Source of the DNA: Membranipora membranacea
Lineage: Eukaryota > Bryozoa > Gymnolaemata > Cheilostomatida > Membraniporidae
Assembly (NCBI GenBank): GCA_914767715.1
Contig: OU612069.1
Span: 26,471,387 to 26,535,386, forward strand
DNA length: 64,000 bases
Direction of reading: 5' to 3'
Made by a program: the position numbers and the translations under genes. This document shows, one piece after another, positions 12,006 through 23,700 of the stretch (positions are counted from its first letter, which is position 1; the number at the start of each line of letters is the position of its first letter). The notes beneath the pieces are model-generated. The model was given only the letters and a program-made list of their open reading frames with translations, did not search any database and was not told where the DNA came from.

Positions 12006-12777
12006 GAATGACGCAGGTGTAAGAGTGCAAAGAATTTTATTTACTCCAATAATCTGGTAATCCTGTAACATGGATTGATTCGTTATAAGACATGTTTGAA
12101 AGGTATAAGCGTTTGCAACAAGATTGACATTATGCACAGACGAGATCATAATGGCATTGTATGGAAAAGTTATGGTACTACATAGACACAAAATTAGCTT
12201 TGAACCTTACAATTGATACAAAACTCACACATTATGAGGTAATAGAAAATCCGATAGTGAGCAATAGTGAGCAATTATGAATGGTGACTAGTCGGGATTA
12301 CATCTAGCTAAAATAAGAATGCCAAAATTATAATAGTATGTCTGAAGAATGCAACTGAAATGAATATCTGATACCACAGAAGACAAAGTCCACATTTAAT
12401 GTAATGAGATGAAATGTAATGCATGTATCAGTATGTTATCAAACTGTAGGAATATAAAAGTAAGAACCACTTACAATATTGATTAGAGCTCTTGGCTAAA
12501 AGATGTATCCTTTCCGATGTCTGGGTGACTAGTGACAGTAAATGGTTGAAAAGGTGAAAAGCTTGAAGTTGGTGAAAAAGCTTTCACCATTGTATTGAAA
12601 GCGATGACTCAAAGTTAGAAAGAAAGCTTCTTAGATAAAGCAGTAAAAACATCATGAACGCAGTTTTCGAACAATGGTGGGCTTTGCCAATGCTATAACA
12701 CCGATTACCAGACCCCTAACGCCAAGCGCAACTCCCACGGTTACATCCCCAACAGAAAACGCAGTTTTCTCTCTAGT
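12006..12777. other. Spacer between LINE fragment and BEL/Pao element
   Basis: AT-rich, no gene recognised. This is where the 3' LTR of the minus-strand BEL/Pao element would be expected, but no block shared with the far side of the element (19806-20150) could be found by eye. Confidence 0.4.
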
Positions 12778-13788
12778 CAGTGGTAGGTTGCTGTTGATGT
12801 GGAAGTAGGAGGACTAGTTTGTGTATGGGTCTGTCGAGAAGCTGACCATTGCCAAGATGCAGCTGCACCTTGCGTACTAGACCATCTTTGCTTGGGTAGA
12901 CTGCATTTACTAGCGAGAGCTCCCACTCACATCTGGGTTGATGCAATTATGTGAGCAAAACAACATCTCCAGGCTGAAGGTTTGGCTGAGGGGAACTCCA
13001 CCTCAATCTTGATTGAAGATGATGCAGATGCTCCATCGTGACCAGAATTGTTGAGATAGGAACTGCACCCGCCGCCATATTTTTCTAGAGTACAGGTCAG
13101 GCTCATCGAAGTCACCTGGTGGTGATGAGTGAGGTTGTCCTTTCATAGTGAGCAGCATGTTCAGAGTAAGTGGGAGAGGTTCTATTGTGGTTTCTTGATT
13201 CAGCTGCTCTACTGTTAGTGGTCTGGAGTTGATGATAGCCATACATTCATATAGTGGTGTCCGGAGACTAGCTGAGTTGAGTCGACATGATGATTGTTCC
13301 AGGAGAATGCCTTTCATGACGTTCCTCACTGTTCTTATTAGTCGTTCCCAGCATCCGCCCATATGACTAGCGGAAGGAACGTTGAATATGAATTGACAGT
13401 GCTTAGACTTCAAATAGGTTTGGGTATCGATGTCCATCATATCCTCTAGTGATTTCTTGAATTCGTTTCTTGCTCCTACAAAGTTGGTACCCTGATCGGA
13501 AAGAAGCGTCTGAACCGGTCCACGAATAGATGTGAAACATCGGAAACTGTTGATAAAGCTGTAAGTTGTCATATCCTCTAGTAGCTCTAGATGAACGCCT
13601 CTGCTTGCTAGGCATGTGAAAATGAGTCCATACCTCTTGCTTTCCTTTCGTCCATCCTTACAGCTCCAGGGGGCAAATACATCCATTCCGACATGTGTAA
13701 AGGGGGTGAGGGTTCTGTTCTGGTGGTAGGTAGTGTAGCCATCTTCTGAGTCATAGGTTTTCCTCGAAGACGGATGCATTTCACACAA
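12778..13788 (-). pseudogene. BEL/Pao integrase core and DUF5641-type C-terminus
   Basis: Integrase catalytic core with a complete D-D-E set: THVGMDVFAPW (first Asp), VQTLLSDQGTNFVGA (second Asp) and SHMGGCWERLIRTVRNVMKG (Glu). PLYECMAIINSRPLT and LPLTLNMLL follow; the usual LTPNHLL reads LTLNMLL. Past 13003 the frame changes, and the C-terminal DUF5641-type domain continues to about 12780 (NLQPGDVVLLT, a TAA at about 12955, then NAVYPSKDGLVRKVQLHLG and RPIHKLVLL). The decayed C-terminus is still recognisable by its GDVVLL / V...GKDGLVR.V / RP.HKLVLL pattern. Confidence 0.82.
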
Positions 13789-15049
13789 TCGTGTATCATT
13801 GTGGACAGCATGCGAGCACCTTGCCCAAAGAGAAAAACACTACTAGCTCGGATATCATTCATGGTTGTTTGCTTTCCTTGGTGAGCTACGTCAGCGTGTT
13901 TATAGCGAGCAAATAGTTTTGTCAGGAGAGCTGAACCGGGCATGATAACTGGGTGTCTGCTATGATAGGAGCCTAGGGAATCTTCTAGCCTTCCACCTAC
14001 TCGTAAGAGTCCATCCTCTGCATCGATTAATGGGTCTAGTTTCAGAAGTGGGTGACGCTTAGAGAGGGGTACGTCTGAGTGTAGTTTTTCTAGTTCCTCA
14101 GGGAAATATGACTGCTGGAGTAGTTTGAGTATAGTGATGAACACTGTTGAGCTGTTAGGATGAATATCTTCCTTTCTGTGTCGTGATCCGAACCTGAGAA
14201 TGTAGCTCATGGTGGCTGTGGCTTTCGTCCAGCAGGTGAACTTGTCAAATGGTGGCAGTTTTTGATGCTTGTTTTCTGTAGATGTAGCATGTACAAAGAC
14301 TTTCTTGATTTCTGGATCGTCAGCGTTAAGAGAGAATGTCCTTACTATTTGATCTAGCATACTGAAAGCAGGATCTGATAGGAATTCCGGGCCGTGCAGC
14401 CATGTAGTTGATAGTTGAGACACTGGGGCACCTCGAGATACTATATCTGCTGGGTTTTCATTAGTTGAAATGTAACGCCATTGTTCTGTAGAGGAGGAGT
14501 CCTTGATTCTCTGCACACGGTTGCAGACAAATGTATGGAATGCCTTCGCTTCATTAGCTATGTAGCCGAGAACCGTTTCAGAGTCCGACCAGAAATAGAT
14601 TTTCAGGTCCTGATATTTCAGCTCCCTTAGTAGAAGGTCCGAGAGTTTAACTGAGAGTGTGGCTGCTTGTAGTTCGAGACGAGGTATAGTTACTGCCTTC
14701 TGTGGAGCAACACGAGACTTAGACATGACGAGCGAGACAGAAACTTGAGTGAGCGATGGTTCCATTATCCTCAGATATGCACAGGTGCCATAGGCATATG
14801 AGCTAGCATCGGCAAACATGTGTAGTTCCACCAGTGTGTCGTTGTACTGCAGATCCTTGCTGAAGAAGCATCTGGGTACCTTGAAGAAGTTGAGATCTGG
14901 CAGATTGGCTAACCATTTCTTCCATTTACTAACTTGAGTGTCAGATAAATCATCATCCCATTTCTTTCCATCTTTACAGATCTCCTGAATGAGCAGCTTG
15001 CCATTGAGAATGAATGGACCTGAGAATCATAGTGGGTCAAACACAGCTG
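13608..15049 (-). pseudogene. BEL/Pao RNase H and integrase zinc-binding region
   Basis: After the frame break the pol continues with WKKWLANLPDLNFFKVPRCF, then 14831-13608 is open. It starts with MELHMFADASSYAYGTCAYL (RNase H, first acidic residue in FADAS), then PRLELQAATLSVKLSDLL (the Glu), YFWSDSETVLGYI (the Asp) and ENPADIVSRG. The integrase HHCC zinc finger follows: HADVAHQGKQTT and CVKCIRLRG. The last ~30 residues are out of frame relative to the integrase core (frameshift around 13690). Confidence 0.82.
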
Positions 15050-16198
15050 CTACAGTGGACAGTATTCCACGTCGAGAGATTGGCTTTGATTTGTCAGACT
15101 TGTCGGCAAACTTGAATATATCCTGAGATTATCCCATATGAGACCAAGCGCCCGCTTCACCTCAGAGTTAGAACTTAGATCTTTGGTAGATGGACTGTCA
15201 CATCTGGGTACTCGTGCAACATCCGAGTCATTGCACAGAAATTTATGCAGAGTGAGATTGCCCTTTTTTGTGAGTTCTTGAGCATCTTGTATCAGCTGAA
15301 TAGCCTCAGCCGGTGTAGATAGAGCAATCAGGCCATCGTCAACGTAAAAGTTGTCTTGGATGAAGGCTGGTGCTAGGGGGTACTCAGCAGAGTGATCAGT
15401 TGCGATTTGCTTTAGGCCGAATATGGCACAGCTTGGGGAAGAGGTTGCTCCAAATAAGTGTACGTTCATGTGGTAGTCGATAATCTCATCTGTGCCATCT
15501 TTGTACCACCGAAACTTGATAAACTTCCTGTGATCTTCAGTTACACGAAACTGGTGAAACATCTTTTGGATGTCGCAGGTAACTGCGATCTTGTCTTTCC
15601 TGAATCTGCAGAGGAGACCTGCCAGATTGTTGTTAAGGTTGGGACCTTGGAGCAGTTGTTTGTTGAGTGATTGACCTTGATAGACAGCACTACAATCAAA
15701 AACTACTCTGAGCTTTCCTGGTTTCTGAGGGTGGAACACGCCATGGTGAGGTATGAACCAGCCCTCTCCTGTAGTTGTGCATGGTTGAGCTTCACCCCTT
15801 GAGATTATGTCCTTCATAAACTCTCTGTATTTGTCATCCAGATGAAGATCTGCCGATAACTTCTTCTGTAGACCTCTGAATCTATGCATGGCATAAGACC
15901 TGTTGTTAGGGAGGTTGGGTGTTTCTTTAAATGGTAGTGGCAACGTATAGAAGCCATTTACAGTTGAGACTGAGTCTTTCATAATTTTCAGGAACAACAC
16001 ATCGTTTTGGGACATAGGAATCCCTTCCTCTGTACTGAAGTCCTCCTGTAGACATTGCATAATCTCTTCTGACTTCAGTTCTTCAGTGGTAATCCGGTTG
16101 CAAATCCTCAGCTTACTGGTGGAAGCGGAGTTGCCCCCAACAATACTCCAGCCTAGTATGGTTTCAACTCCGAAGGGTTGAGTCAAAGAGCCTTTCAC
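15050..16198 (-). pseudogene. BEL/Pao reverse transcriptase
   Basis: A 382-codon open stretch holding the RT domain. It has GWSIVGGNSA (post-protease linker), RVVFDCSAVYQGQSLNKQLL, QGPNLNNNLAGLLCRFRKDK, VTCDIQKMFHQFRV (first catalytic Asp) and FYVDDGL (the YVDD box with both catalytic Asp), followed by the thumb LGLIWDN. These match Pao/BEL RTs specifically (VFDASAKxNGxSLNDxLLxGPNL). The catalytic residues are intact. Near 15125 the frame shifts, and the conserved sequence continues in another frame (SRRGILSTVAAVFDPL), followed by a TGA at about 15030 where the family has a Gly codon. Confidence 0.85.
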
Positions 16199-16401
16199 TC
16201 GTGAGAGAGGGTTGGAGGCTGCAGGGCAGTTGAAGCCAATCAGAAGTGCTATGTCACAGGACTGCAGTGGGGAAACTTTGTCTGTCAGAGAGTGGAGATG
16301 TTTCTATTGCTTGGCTGTTTCAGGAGTTGGGATGTGTGAACGGTTGCCTGGGATACAGGCCTGAGAGAAGATCTGCGGAATGAGAATACGTGTTTTAGAG
16401 T

Positions 16402-17435
16402 TCATTCCCGCACTCTAAGCTGTAGATACTTCCTACATTTCACAATCTGATTGCGACTTGTCATTGTAGACATCTTGAGTGTTGTAGGTGAGGAAGCAGC
16501 ATTCAGGCTGTCTGCTGTATCCGTACAAATGAATGAAGTATCTGACATGCTGTCAATGAGCGCATATACCAAGATTTCCTGCTCCGGGTTCTCTAAGGAA
16601 GAAACATACACAGGCAGGATCATTGTTGTAAGCCCTAGGCCATTTTCAGAGCTGATGCTGTGAGTCACTGCTGCTTCAGAAGAAGATGCATTATCTGCTG
16701 ATTCGGATGTCTTCTTCTCAATATGATGGCAGGTAGCATGATCTCCATCACAGCGTGTGCACTTCACTTTTACATAGCATTTATCCTTACTATGACCCTT
16801 TCTGAGGCAGTGGAAACATAGATTCTCCGATTTGATAACTTCCTGCTGCTGAGGGCGTGGTAGTTTGGCAAACTTTCGACAGTCTGAAGTGTTGTGAGAG
16901 TCCTGAGACTTACACGAGTTCAGATTTTCTTTGGGGATTTAGCAGAAGACTGAGTGGGTTTGCTTGTTGAGTAACTGGAAGTCTGAGCTGGCTTGCCAGC
17001 AAAGTAACTTGAAATCTGAGCTGACTTGCTAGCAGAGTAACTTGACCGCAAAGAGAGATCAGCGGTAGTGTTGAGAGTCGTTGATGACTTGGTGGTAGAA
17101 GGTTTCTTCTTTCCAGGGTTCTTCGAAGCTTTAATGAGAGCATCTATAGAGGTAGTATTGCTGGTAGCAAGGAAGGCTTCTTTCTTGACAAAGGCTGCAT
17201 ACTCATGGAAGGTTGGATGGCGCTTATGATCGTAGCGTAGGCTTCCAGCTTGCCTTGACCATTTGCTCATCAAACCAGTTGGGAGAGTGTTGGGAAAACC
17301 TTTCATCTCTCGAGCATCGCTCAGCTTCTGAAGTTCTGATACCGCAGACATTGTGACGATGCATTGTTCAAGAAAGTTGGAATATTTCTGTAGGCCTTGA
17401 CTATCGCTGCTAGAGAGTTGAGGCCATGATTCCAG
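16402..17435 (-). pseudogene. BEL/Pao gag C-terminus, zinc knuckles and protease region
   Basis: Continuation of the gag frame (17351-16920) past the nonsense codon, with conserved LQKLSDAREMKGFPNTLPTG. A frameshift near 16920 then leads to cysteine/histidine knuckles (CFHCLRKGHSKDKC, then CTRCDGDHATCHH at about 16764-16730) and a DUF1758-type retropepsin region with VYALIDSMSDTSFI. In that motif the usual D-S/T-G catalytic triplet reads D-S-M-S-D, so the active site looks altered. The serine/lysine-rich linker (17150-16930) contains short repeats SYFAGKPAQTSSY / SYSTSKPTQSS. Confidence 0.75.
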
Positions 17436-19805
17436 TCAATCTCGGAATGCTTCAGTAAGATCAAACGGGTCACCGTACTTCTCATCTAATCTCTGTTTGG
17501 CCTGGCTATAGGTATCAGCTGTATTTAGTGAACATACACCTTTCACCAGGTCCAATGCTTCACCTGTCAAATAGTCTTGTAGGTAGACTAACTTTTGGTG
17601 AGGTCGCAGAGATTTGCTTTCAACGAGTAAATCAAATGTTGATTGCCATTTGGGATAGTCGATTATATCCCCTGAGAATTTGATAGGCTTGGCTGGTGGT
17701 AGGCTGTTGATGTCTACCCACTGTTTTACTAGGTGCAACATTGAAGAGTGGGCTTCTGATGAGTTGAGCTGTGAAAGCTCTTCAGGAGGACGGGTGAGCC
17801 TCTGATGATAGGTCCGGATCTCGTCCTTAGCTTTGAGTATCTTCAACTCCATTTCTAAAGCTTCGAGCTCTGACTGATGACCAAGTTGAGACTTAGGATT
17901 TACTGCTGATAAAGCGTAGGTAGCCCGATGATCTAACCTTGTAGACGCCAGATCTGGTACCATACCATAGCTATTGCCTTGAGTGTGCACTGGGGTCTGA
18001 TTAGTGTGAGTGTTCATGTTTGAGACAGATGAAAACGTAGGAGTTGTCTCGTTTGTCTGATCGGTGAAACTAACTACAGAGTTGTTTTGGAAGAGATGGG
18101 GATGTGTGTTTATCCCCTGAGTGGCACCAGAGTTAACATATGAGTTAGGTGGCTGACTGGCGGTAGGTAAATGAGCGGGATCTATCCCAGGATGGTAGCT
18201 GAGAGGATCCAGGTTTGGACACAACAAGTTAGGTCTAGACTGAGGACCAGAACAATAGCCAATAGAGTGTGGGTTGCTGGGCTGTGAAGCCAAATGAATA
18301 CCAGTTGAGTACAAGTTGGGAGTTATCCCAGTATCATGAGAAGCAACACCTGAGCGTTGATTGTGTATCCTGTGTGTGCCAAGTGGCACATCACTGTTGT
18401 GAGTGACTAGGTGCGGGTTACTGGGCTGAGAAACAGAATGTATACCAGTTGAGTACAAGTTAGGAGTTATCCCAGACCCATGAGATGCACTAGAGACTGA
18501 ATGTTGAGCACCATGTGTTTTAGTGGGTTCAGCACTGGTGTAGGCAACAGAGCGAGAGAGGCTTGGTTGAGGTACTGAATGATCGCCATGAAGATAAGGA
18601 TAAGGAGTTGTCCCAAAACCATGATTGGCGACCCTTAGAACTGACTGATGAGCGGTATGTACACCAGCTGGTGCACTGACACTGGAGGCAGCAGAGTATG
18701 GGTTGATCGGTTGAGGCACCGAGTTAATGACAGAGGGATAGAGATTAGGAGTTGCTCCAAAACCATGATGAGCAATACCAGGCATTGATGCATCCCTACT
18801 ACCAATAGATTGAGTAACAACCGAGGACTGACGGCCCAGATAGGGCTGAATTGACTCCGTCGACTGCTGGTTATACCATGATATGGTTGAGAACTGAGGA
18901 GTTGTCCCTCATGACCTGTGATTAGACGAAGGAGATTGATTATGTGTAGTCACCTCCCCTGTCTGTGTCAAAGGATAGTGTTGGGTTTGTATGTTTGTAG
19001 TTGTCCCCCCTGTCTGGTGGGACCATATTGGAGGTAATGGTGGAGGTAGGAGCTGGACAGTTGTTCCCCCTGTGTGATGTTGAGACCCGGGTTGGGGTAT
19101 GATTGGACTGGTTGTCCCCCTTGACCCTTGATCTAACCATGGTTGGGGATTAATCTGACTAGCTATCTCCCTAGACTGATAATGACCTTCCGGTACATTT
19201 TGGCCAGGGTATGGTTCCCTATGGGCTTGACTAACCTGGGAATAAGTGGGCTGATAATTGCCTACTGAGGTTGGCATATGCGTTATGCGCTGCAGATTGA
19301 TTGCAGCTTGATCAGATACAAATGCAGGTGGTGTGACACTGAAGTGTACTGTAGAAGCAGTTTGTGTTGTAGGATGAGGTTGGGGTGTTTCAACTGCAGA
19401 AAGTAAAGGGGTAAATATTTCAGGTGAAGGATTGTCTTCTCTTGTTGCGAGTGCTCGAGCTGGGGTGGTGTCAATCACTGGTCTAGAATCGTCCCCCCTG
19501 TTGGCCGTGGTATGGTCAACATTGTGAAGTTCAGTTGGCTGACCTAGTGAGCCAGTAGTAGTGTCCAGAGTAGAAGAAGCAGCAGCTTGAAGTTGTCTGA
19601 GCTCACCCGTATTGACGTCTGTGGTTGGTTGTGGTTGGGTGGCTCGCTGGAGATAAGGATCGTTCTCATTGTAGTAGGACTGCAACCGTAGAACAAGTTG
19701 AAGTTTGCTGCCACTGTAGGGTTGGTCGAGCCGGGCTAGCTCCTCCTTCAGCACCGGGATGCTCCATCGTGTGATACTGTCTGGGAATCGCTGTTGTAGT
19801 GACAT
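17436..19805 (-). pseudogene. BEL/Pao gag (split by nonsense codons)
   Basis: The gag region starts with MSLQQRFPDSITRWSIPVLK at 19805. Its first ~50 residues resemble a SAP-type helix-turn-helix (LKEELARLDQPYSGSKLQLV). A long Q/S/T/P-rich stretch with imperfect repeats follows (GxTPNLYSTGIHS..SQPSNPH, about 18700-18250). The second frame (18785-17436), in the same reading phase, ends with the Pao-type capsid core: KFSGDIIDYPKWQSTFDLLV (DUF1759-like), LQDYLTGEALDLVKG and YGDPFDLTEAFRD. A single TGA at 18911-18909 separates the halves and another TGA at 17438-17436 ends the second. Both sit in an otherwise open frame, as expected for C-to-T decay. The low-complexity region makes this gag longer than usual. 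Confidence 0.8.
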
Positions 19806-20747
19806 GATTGGTTTGGTAGTGTGAAGGCTGATACTGAGAACTGACGGAGTTTACACCGCTTATTTGAGAGACAAAATGCACTTTTACGCAGGGGCAAGGT
19901 GCATGTTGTATAGCATTGACAATTACAGTAATGAGGGGTTGTGGTAACAATAGCAAAAGAACCACAATGGATAATATGTTATAATGTACACATATAATGA
20001 CACACCCTAACTGTATGTATAAATTCAATATAATAGTGTAAGAGCATTGTTTGGGACTTACACATATTTTCCATTAATACATGTTGGCTGGAGTCCAAGT
20101 GACTTCAGTAATGATAAGGTTATAAAATATACACATTATTGGCATCACACCAGACCAGACAGACCAGACCAGGCATCACACCAGGCAGTGATACAAAAAT
20201 GATTGACTTCACAGAAGCTAAACACAGACGTTACATCAGTATGGTATTTCAAGGATACACGATAGATACATTCATCAACATTATAGACGGTGAGATGAAA
20301 TATTTCAACAGAACTTGTGCGTTTATCTACACCAACCATGGTTCAAAAACATATTGGATGAACCTTGCTTCAATTTGCCTGTATTTTTGGTTGCTGCCAG
20401 CATACTGTTGAGCTGCATGCGGCCTGCGGGGGAGCAACTCAAAACTTAAAGCAAAGTGGAGCCAGGAAGACTCCCTGGTCAAGCAAAATTGATTGATATC
20501 GATCATAAAATCACACAGCTTACCAATTTCTCTTTTTGGATAATCACGCTAGTTTTATGTAGGCCTAGCAAGGAAAACTTAGAACCATTCCAATAAAGAA
20601 AACTGTTTAAATATAAAAATATGCCGTTCCCTGCAAGGTTTTGTAAAAAAATATGTGATATGTCTATGATATCTATTTTCAAAGAAGAATTGAGTAAAGA
20701 GTTCGCTCCGTTAGCTTAGTAGGTTATTGGCAACACAGAAGCAAACT
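19806..20747. other. Spacer between BEL/Pao element and gene B
   Basis: AT-rich. It contains a short ACCAGACC-type tandem tract at about 20147-20185. The 5' LTR of the BEL/Pao element should lie here, but none was identified. No host gene was recognised. Confidence 0.4.
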
Positions 20748-23700
20748 CTAGTTCTCACTCAGACCCAGTCCTATTTCTCTCTCCATTACTATCAAAATAA
20801 CGATACTGATGACGTTGAGTCCGATGCCGACGTAGTAATACTCAGCTGTGAAGGTAGCAAAGGGTGTGTAAGTTACTGCTAAATAAACGAGTGCTGTGAG
20901 ACCATCGATTGAGTGAAACATACCCATAGCTGTGGCCTGCATCGAACGAGGGGCAGACATTATAGTCAACTCATAACCTGTGAAATAAATAAACGTATTG
21001 ATGTACATGATTTGCTAGTTAACTTTGTAGGAGAACATGATCTGGTTACCTTGCAAAAGTTTCCACATTTTGGCGATTTTTCCCTCACGATGTGACCACC
21101 CAAAATTAAATCTGGCAAAGAGAATAAGGACAGCCAGTCACAGCCAGGCTCAACACTTTAATCATGAACTTTATCTTCTGGGATACAAACTATGAATGTG
21201 CCAAGATTAAAATTTTCTTTTCAGCGCTAATAATAGGTTACACAATGCAACCTTTCCTTATTGACAACCCCAACATAAGCTGTATAATCGGAGGTAAGAG
21301 TGTGCGAAGACTTACCTGCTATGGAGGTAAATGCGTTGCTTATTCCCTGAAACACGCCTGCGACTATGAGTCTACCCAAACGGCCTATAAATAAAGATGT
21401 AATAGGATATGATATGTCATCAATGATTCTCACACATATTATTAGAAGTTGGTGTGAAATATATTTACTATGCAACGTAATCATGAACAAAGTATGTCCA
21501 GACCCTTTGCCCTGCCAAAGGCCCTCTCCTCGCCCCCCAGTGTGTCCAAAGAGGCTGAAAACCTGGTTGAACATCCAGTCATCCGGAGGTCAATCATTGA
21601 CTTCTTTCAAGCATATACTCATTGTTCCCTCCTTCCCCAATAGTCCGGTGGCAGCCCTCTCCTATCTTATAAGGTCCATTTATGATTTTGGGTTGATAAG
21701 GTTTGACAGTAGTTCTTGGTTATATGAGTTATTCATGCGGATCGCAATGGTAATATTGTACCTTACACTAAGTGCACAATAGGCGGTTCATTGGCAAACG
21801 GAAAAGTGATAAAACAGTATACATTGGTCTGTTATCATAAATAGCCGAGATGCGGCAATCATCAAAAAGGTATGTAAAGCTGAAAAAATATTTTTGGTCA
21901 TTCATGGAGTCATTACAAAACCACCATGAAAAAATTGGATCCATACGGACATTCCAAGCCAGTTTTTGAGGTGGTAGCAAAACTGAAAAAGTAGGTTTGT
22001 TTAATTTTTGTTATAATACAGTTATATATATGCTCTCTCTGATCATGGATGTTTTGAAACCATATCATCATTTTTTCATCACTTTTCCTTTTGCAATTAG
22101 CCCCTTCTTGTGCAACGTAATGTCAGGTACAATATTACCATTGCGATCATCATGATAAACTGTACCAGAGACCAGCGTAAAACCCTATCCACCCAAAATT
22201 GTAAATGAAGTTGCATTTCTAGCTACATTTTGCATAGGCTGCCACCGGACTATAAGCAAATTTCACAGAGCCTCACTACAGAGAACATAACTCAGGAATC
22301 ATCGACATTTACAATGTCACCAAGATGTGAGGACGTTGTCAATAGAATTCAAAGGCACCCACCTTTGGTTGTAACGGTGACTACACTGGAAGCTATACTG
22401 CAGATCTGCCCTGCCACTATCCTGTGTAGAAATGATATTCTGTAGCGGGTTCTACTGTTGAATATCTTCATAGCAGCGTATATTATTGGTATGGATATAA
22501 GACCTGTACCTTGTGCCGCCACAATGCCTAATAACTAAAAATAAAATCCGATTGGACAGCAAAGTTTTACTTGAAGCAGCAAAGGGAGTTATGTTATTTT
22601 GTCCGATGAGCAGATCAACTATATGAGGGACTGTTTTTAGAATGTGCCACAATATACTGAGCATAGGGTTTATACAAATCTTTTACACAGATTTCATAAA
22701 CAACTTTTTCACATACAATACACTTTCATAGTGTTGACCATATATTAAATTTTCTGTGACAGCCACACGTACCTGGTCGTTAACTCTACTGCCTAGCCCA
22801 AGAGATGCATTAGCAAGAATATCTGATGTACTGTGTTGTACTATCGTGCTATTACCGGCCTTGATAAAACAAAAACAAAAATATTCAACGGGAACTATGT
22901 GAATACTGATTTGCAGCAGAGTTCCTTTTGTGTATTTACTACTTCTGTAAATTGCATGTCATTTCACCTAGTATGAGTTGTCCTCTCACAATGGAAGGGC
23001 TGAAGAATCCAAGATCAACTTCGCATTCAAAATTAGGTGCACGAATGTCACAGTTCGATCTCAGTTTGATTGAAAGTTTGTGATGAACTATGAGTTTAAA
23101 ACTAATTGCCACTTACATCAACGGTAGATGGCAAGCCGGTTGAGTAGGACGTCGGTATAAGGCATATAAGTACACAGAAAAACTTTCCTAGGTTAGCTCG
23201 CTCTCTTACTGAACCCTCAGGATAATTTCCTCCATTTTGAAAGAGGGCTGTCGACAGAAATCCTTCATCCTCTTTTCTGTACCTGTTAAAAGGATACAAA
23301 ACACTCTTATTCATCTACTGTAGTTGACCGGAGAACATAATTTCAGTTGCAGTATGTTCTCATACCGAAAGAGCTTGAGGTTTTTGGTCGGGCCACATTG
23401 ACAAACCTATTAATATATACAACCACTTGGAGATGTTCAGGTGGGTTGACCAGATGTACTTACTTTCTCCTGTCCCATGCCTGCTTCCATATACCTGCAC
23501 TGTCCACAATCACGCTTACATCCGGTCTGTACTCTCGTATCTTGTTCATACAAATAACTAAAACATAAACTAAATCAGAATTATAAGTTCAATAGGGCTT
23601 ATGTATTGATTTCCTAGCTGTTTTTAACTCAAGTTGACAACTGCCAAGATTGCAGACCATATCTAGTACTTATTTGGTTGATCACTGAATTTTCAAGTTC

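Larger units (their letters stand above)
12778..19805 (-). mobile_element. BEL/Pao LTR retrotransposon, degenerate, LTRs not found
   Basis: A full-order BEL/Pao gag-pol on the minus strand: gag, zinc knuckles, aspartic protease, RT, RNase H, integrase and a DUF5641-type C-terminal domain. The order and motifs are those of the Pao/BEL lineage. It lies between POT-like genes A and B. At least two nonsense codons split gag (18911-18909 and 17438-17436), and pol has frameshifts (about 16920, 15125, 13690) and nonsense codons (about 15030, 12955). It therefore cannot be expressed as one polyprotein. No matching terminal repeats or target duplication were recognised, which suggests loss or strong divergence of the LTRs. 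Confidence 0.85.

Noticed and set aside
21366-21782. 138-codon plus-strand open frame
   Set aside because: It begins in antisense of a POT-B exon and continues into intron sequence; no recognisable domain.
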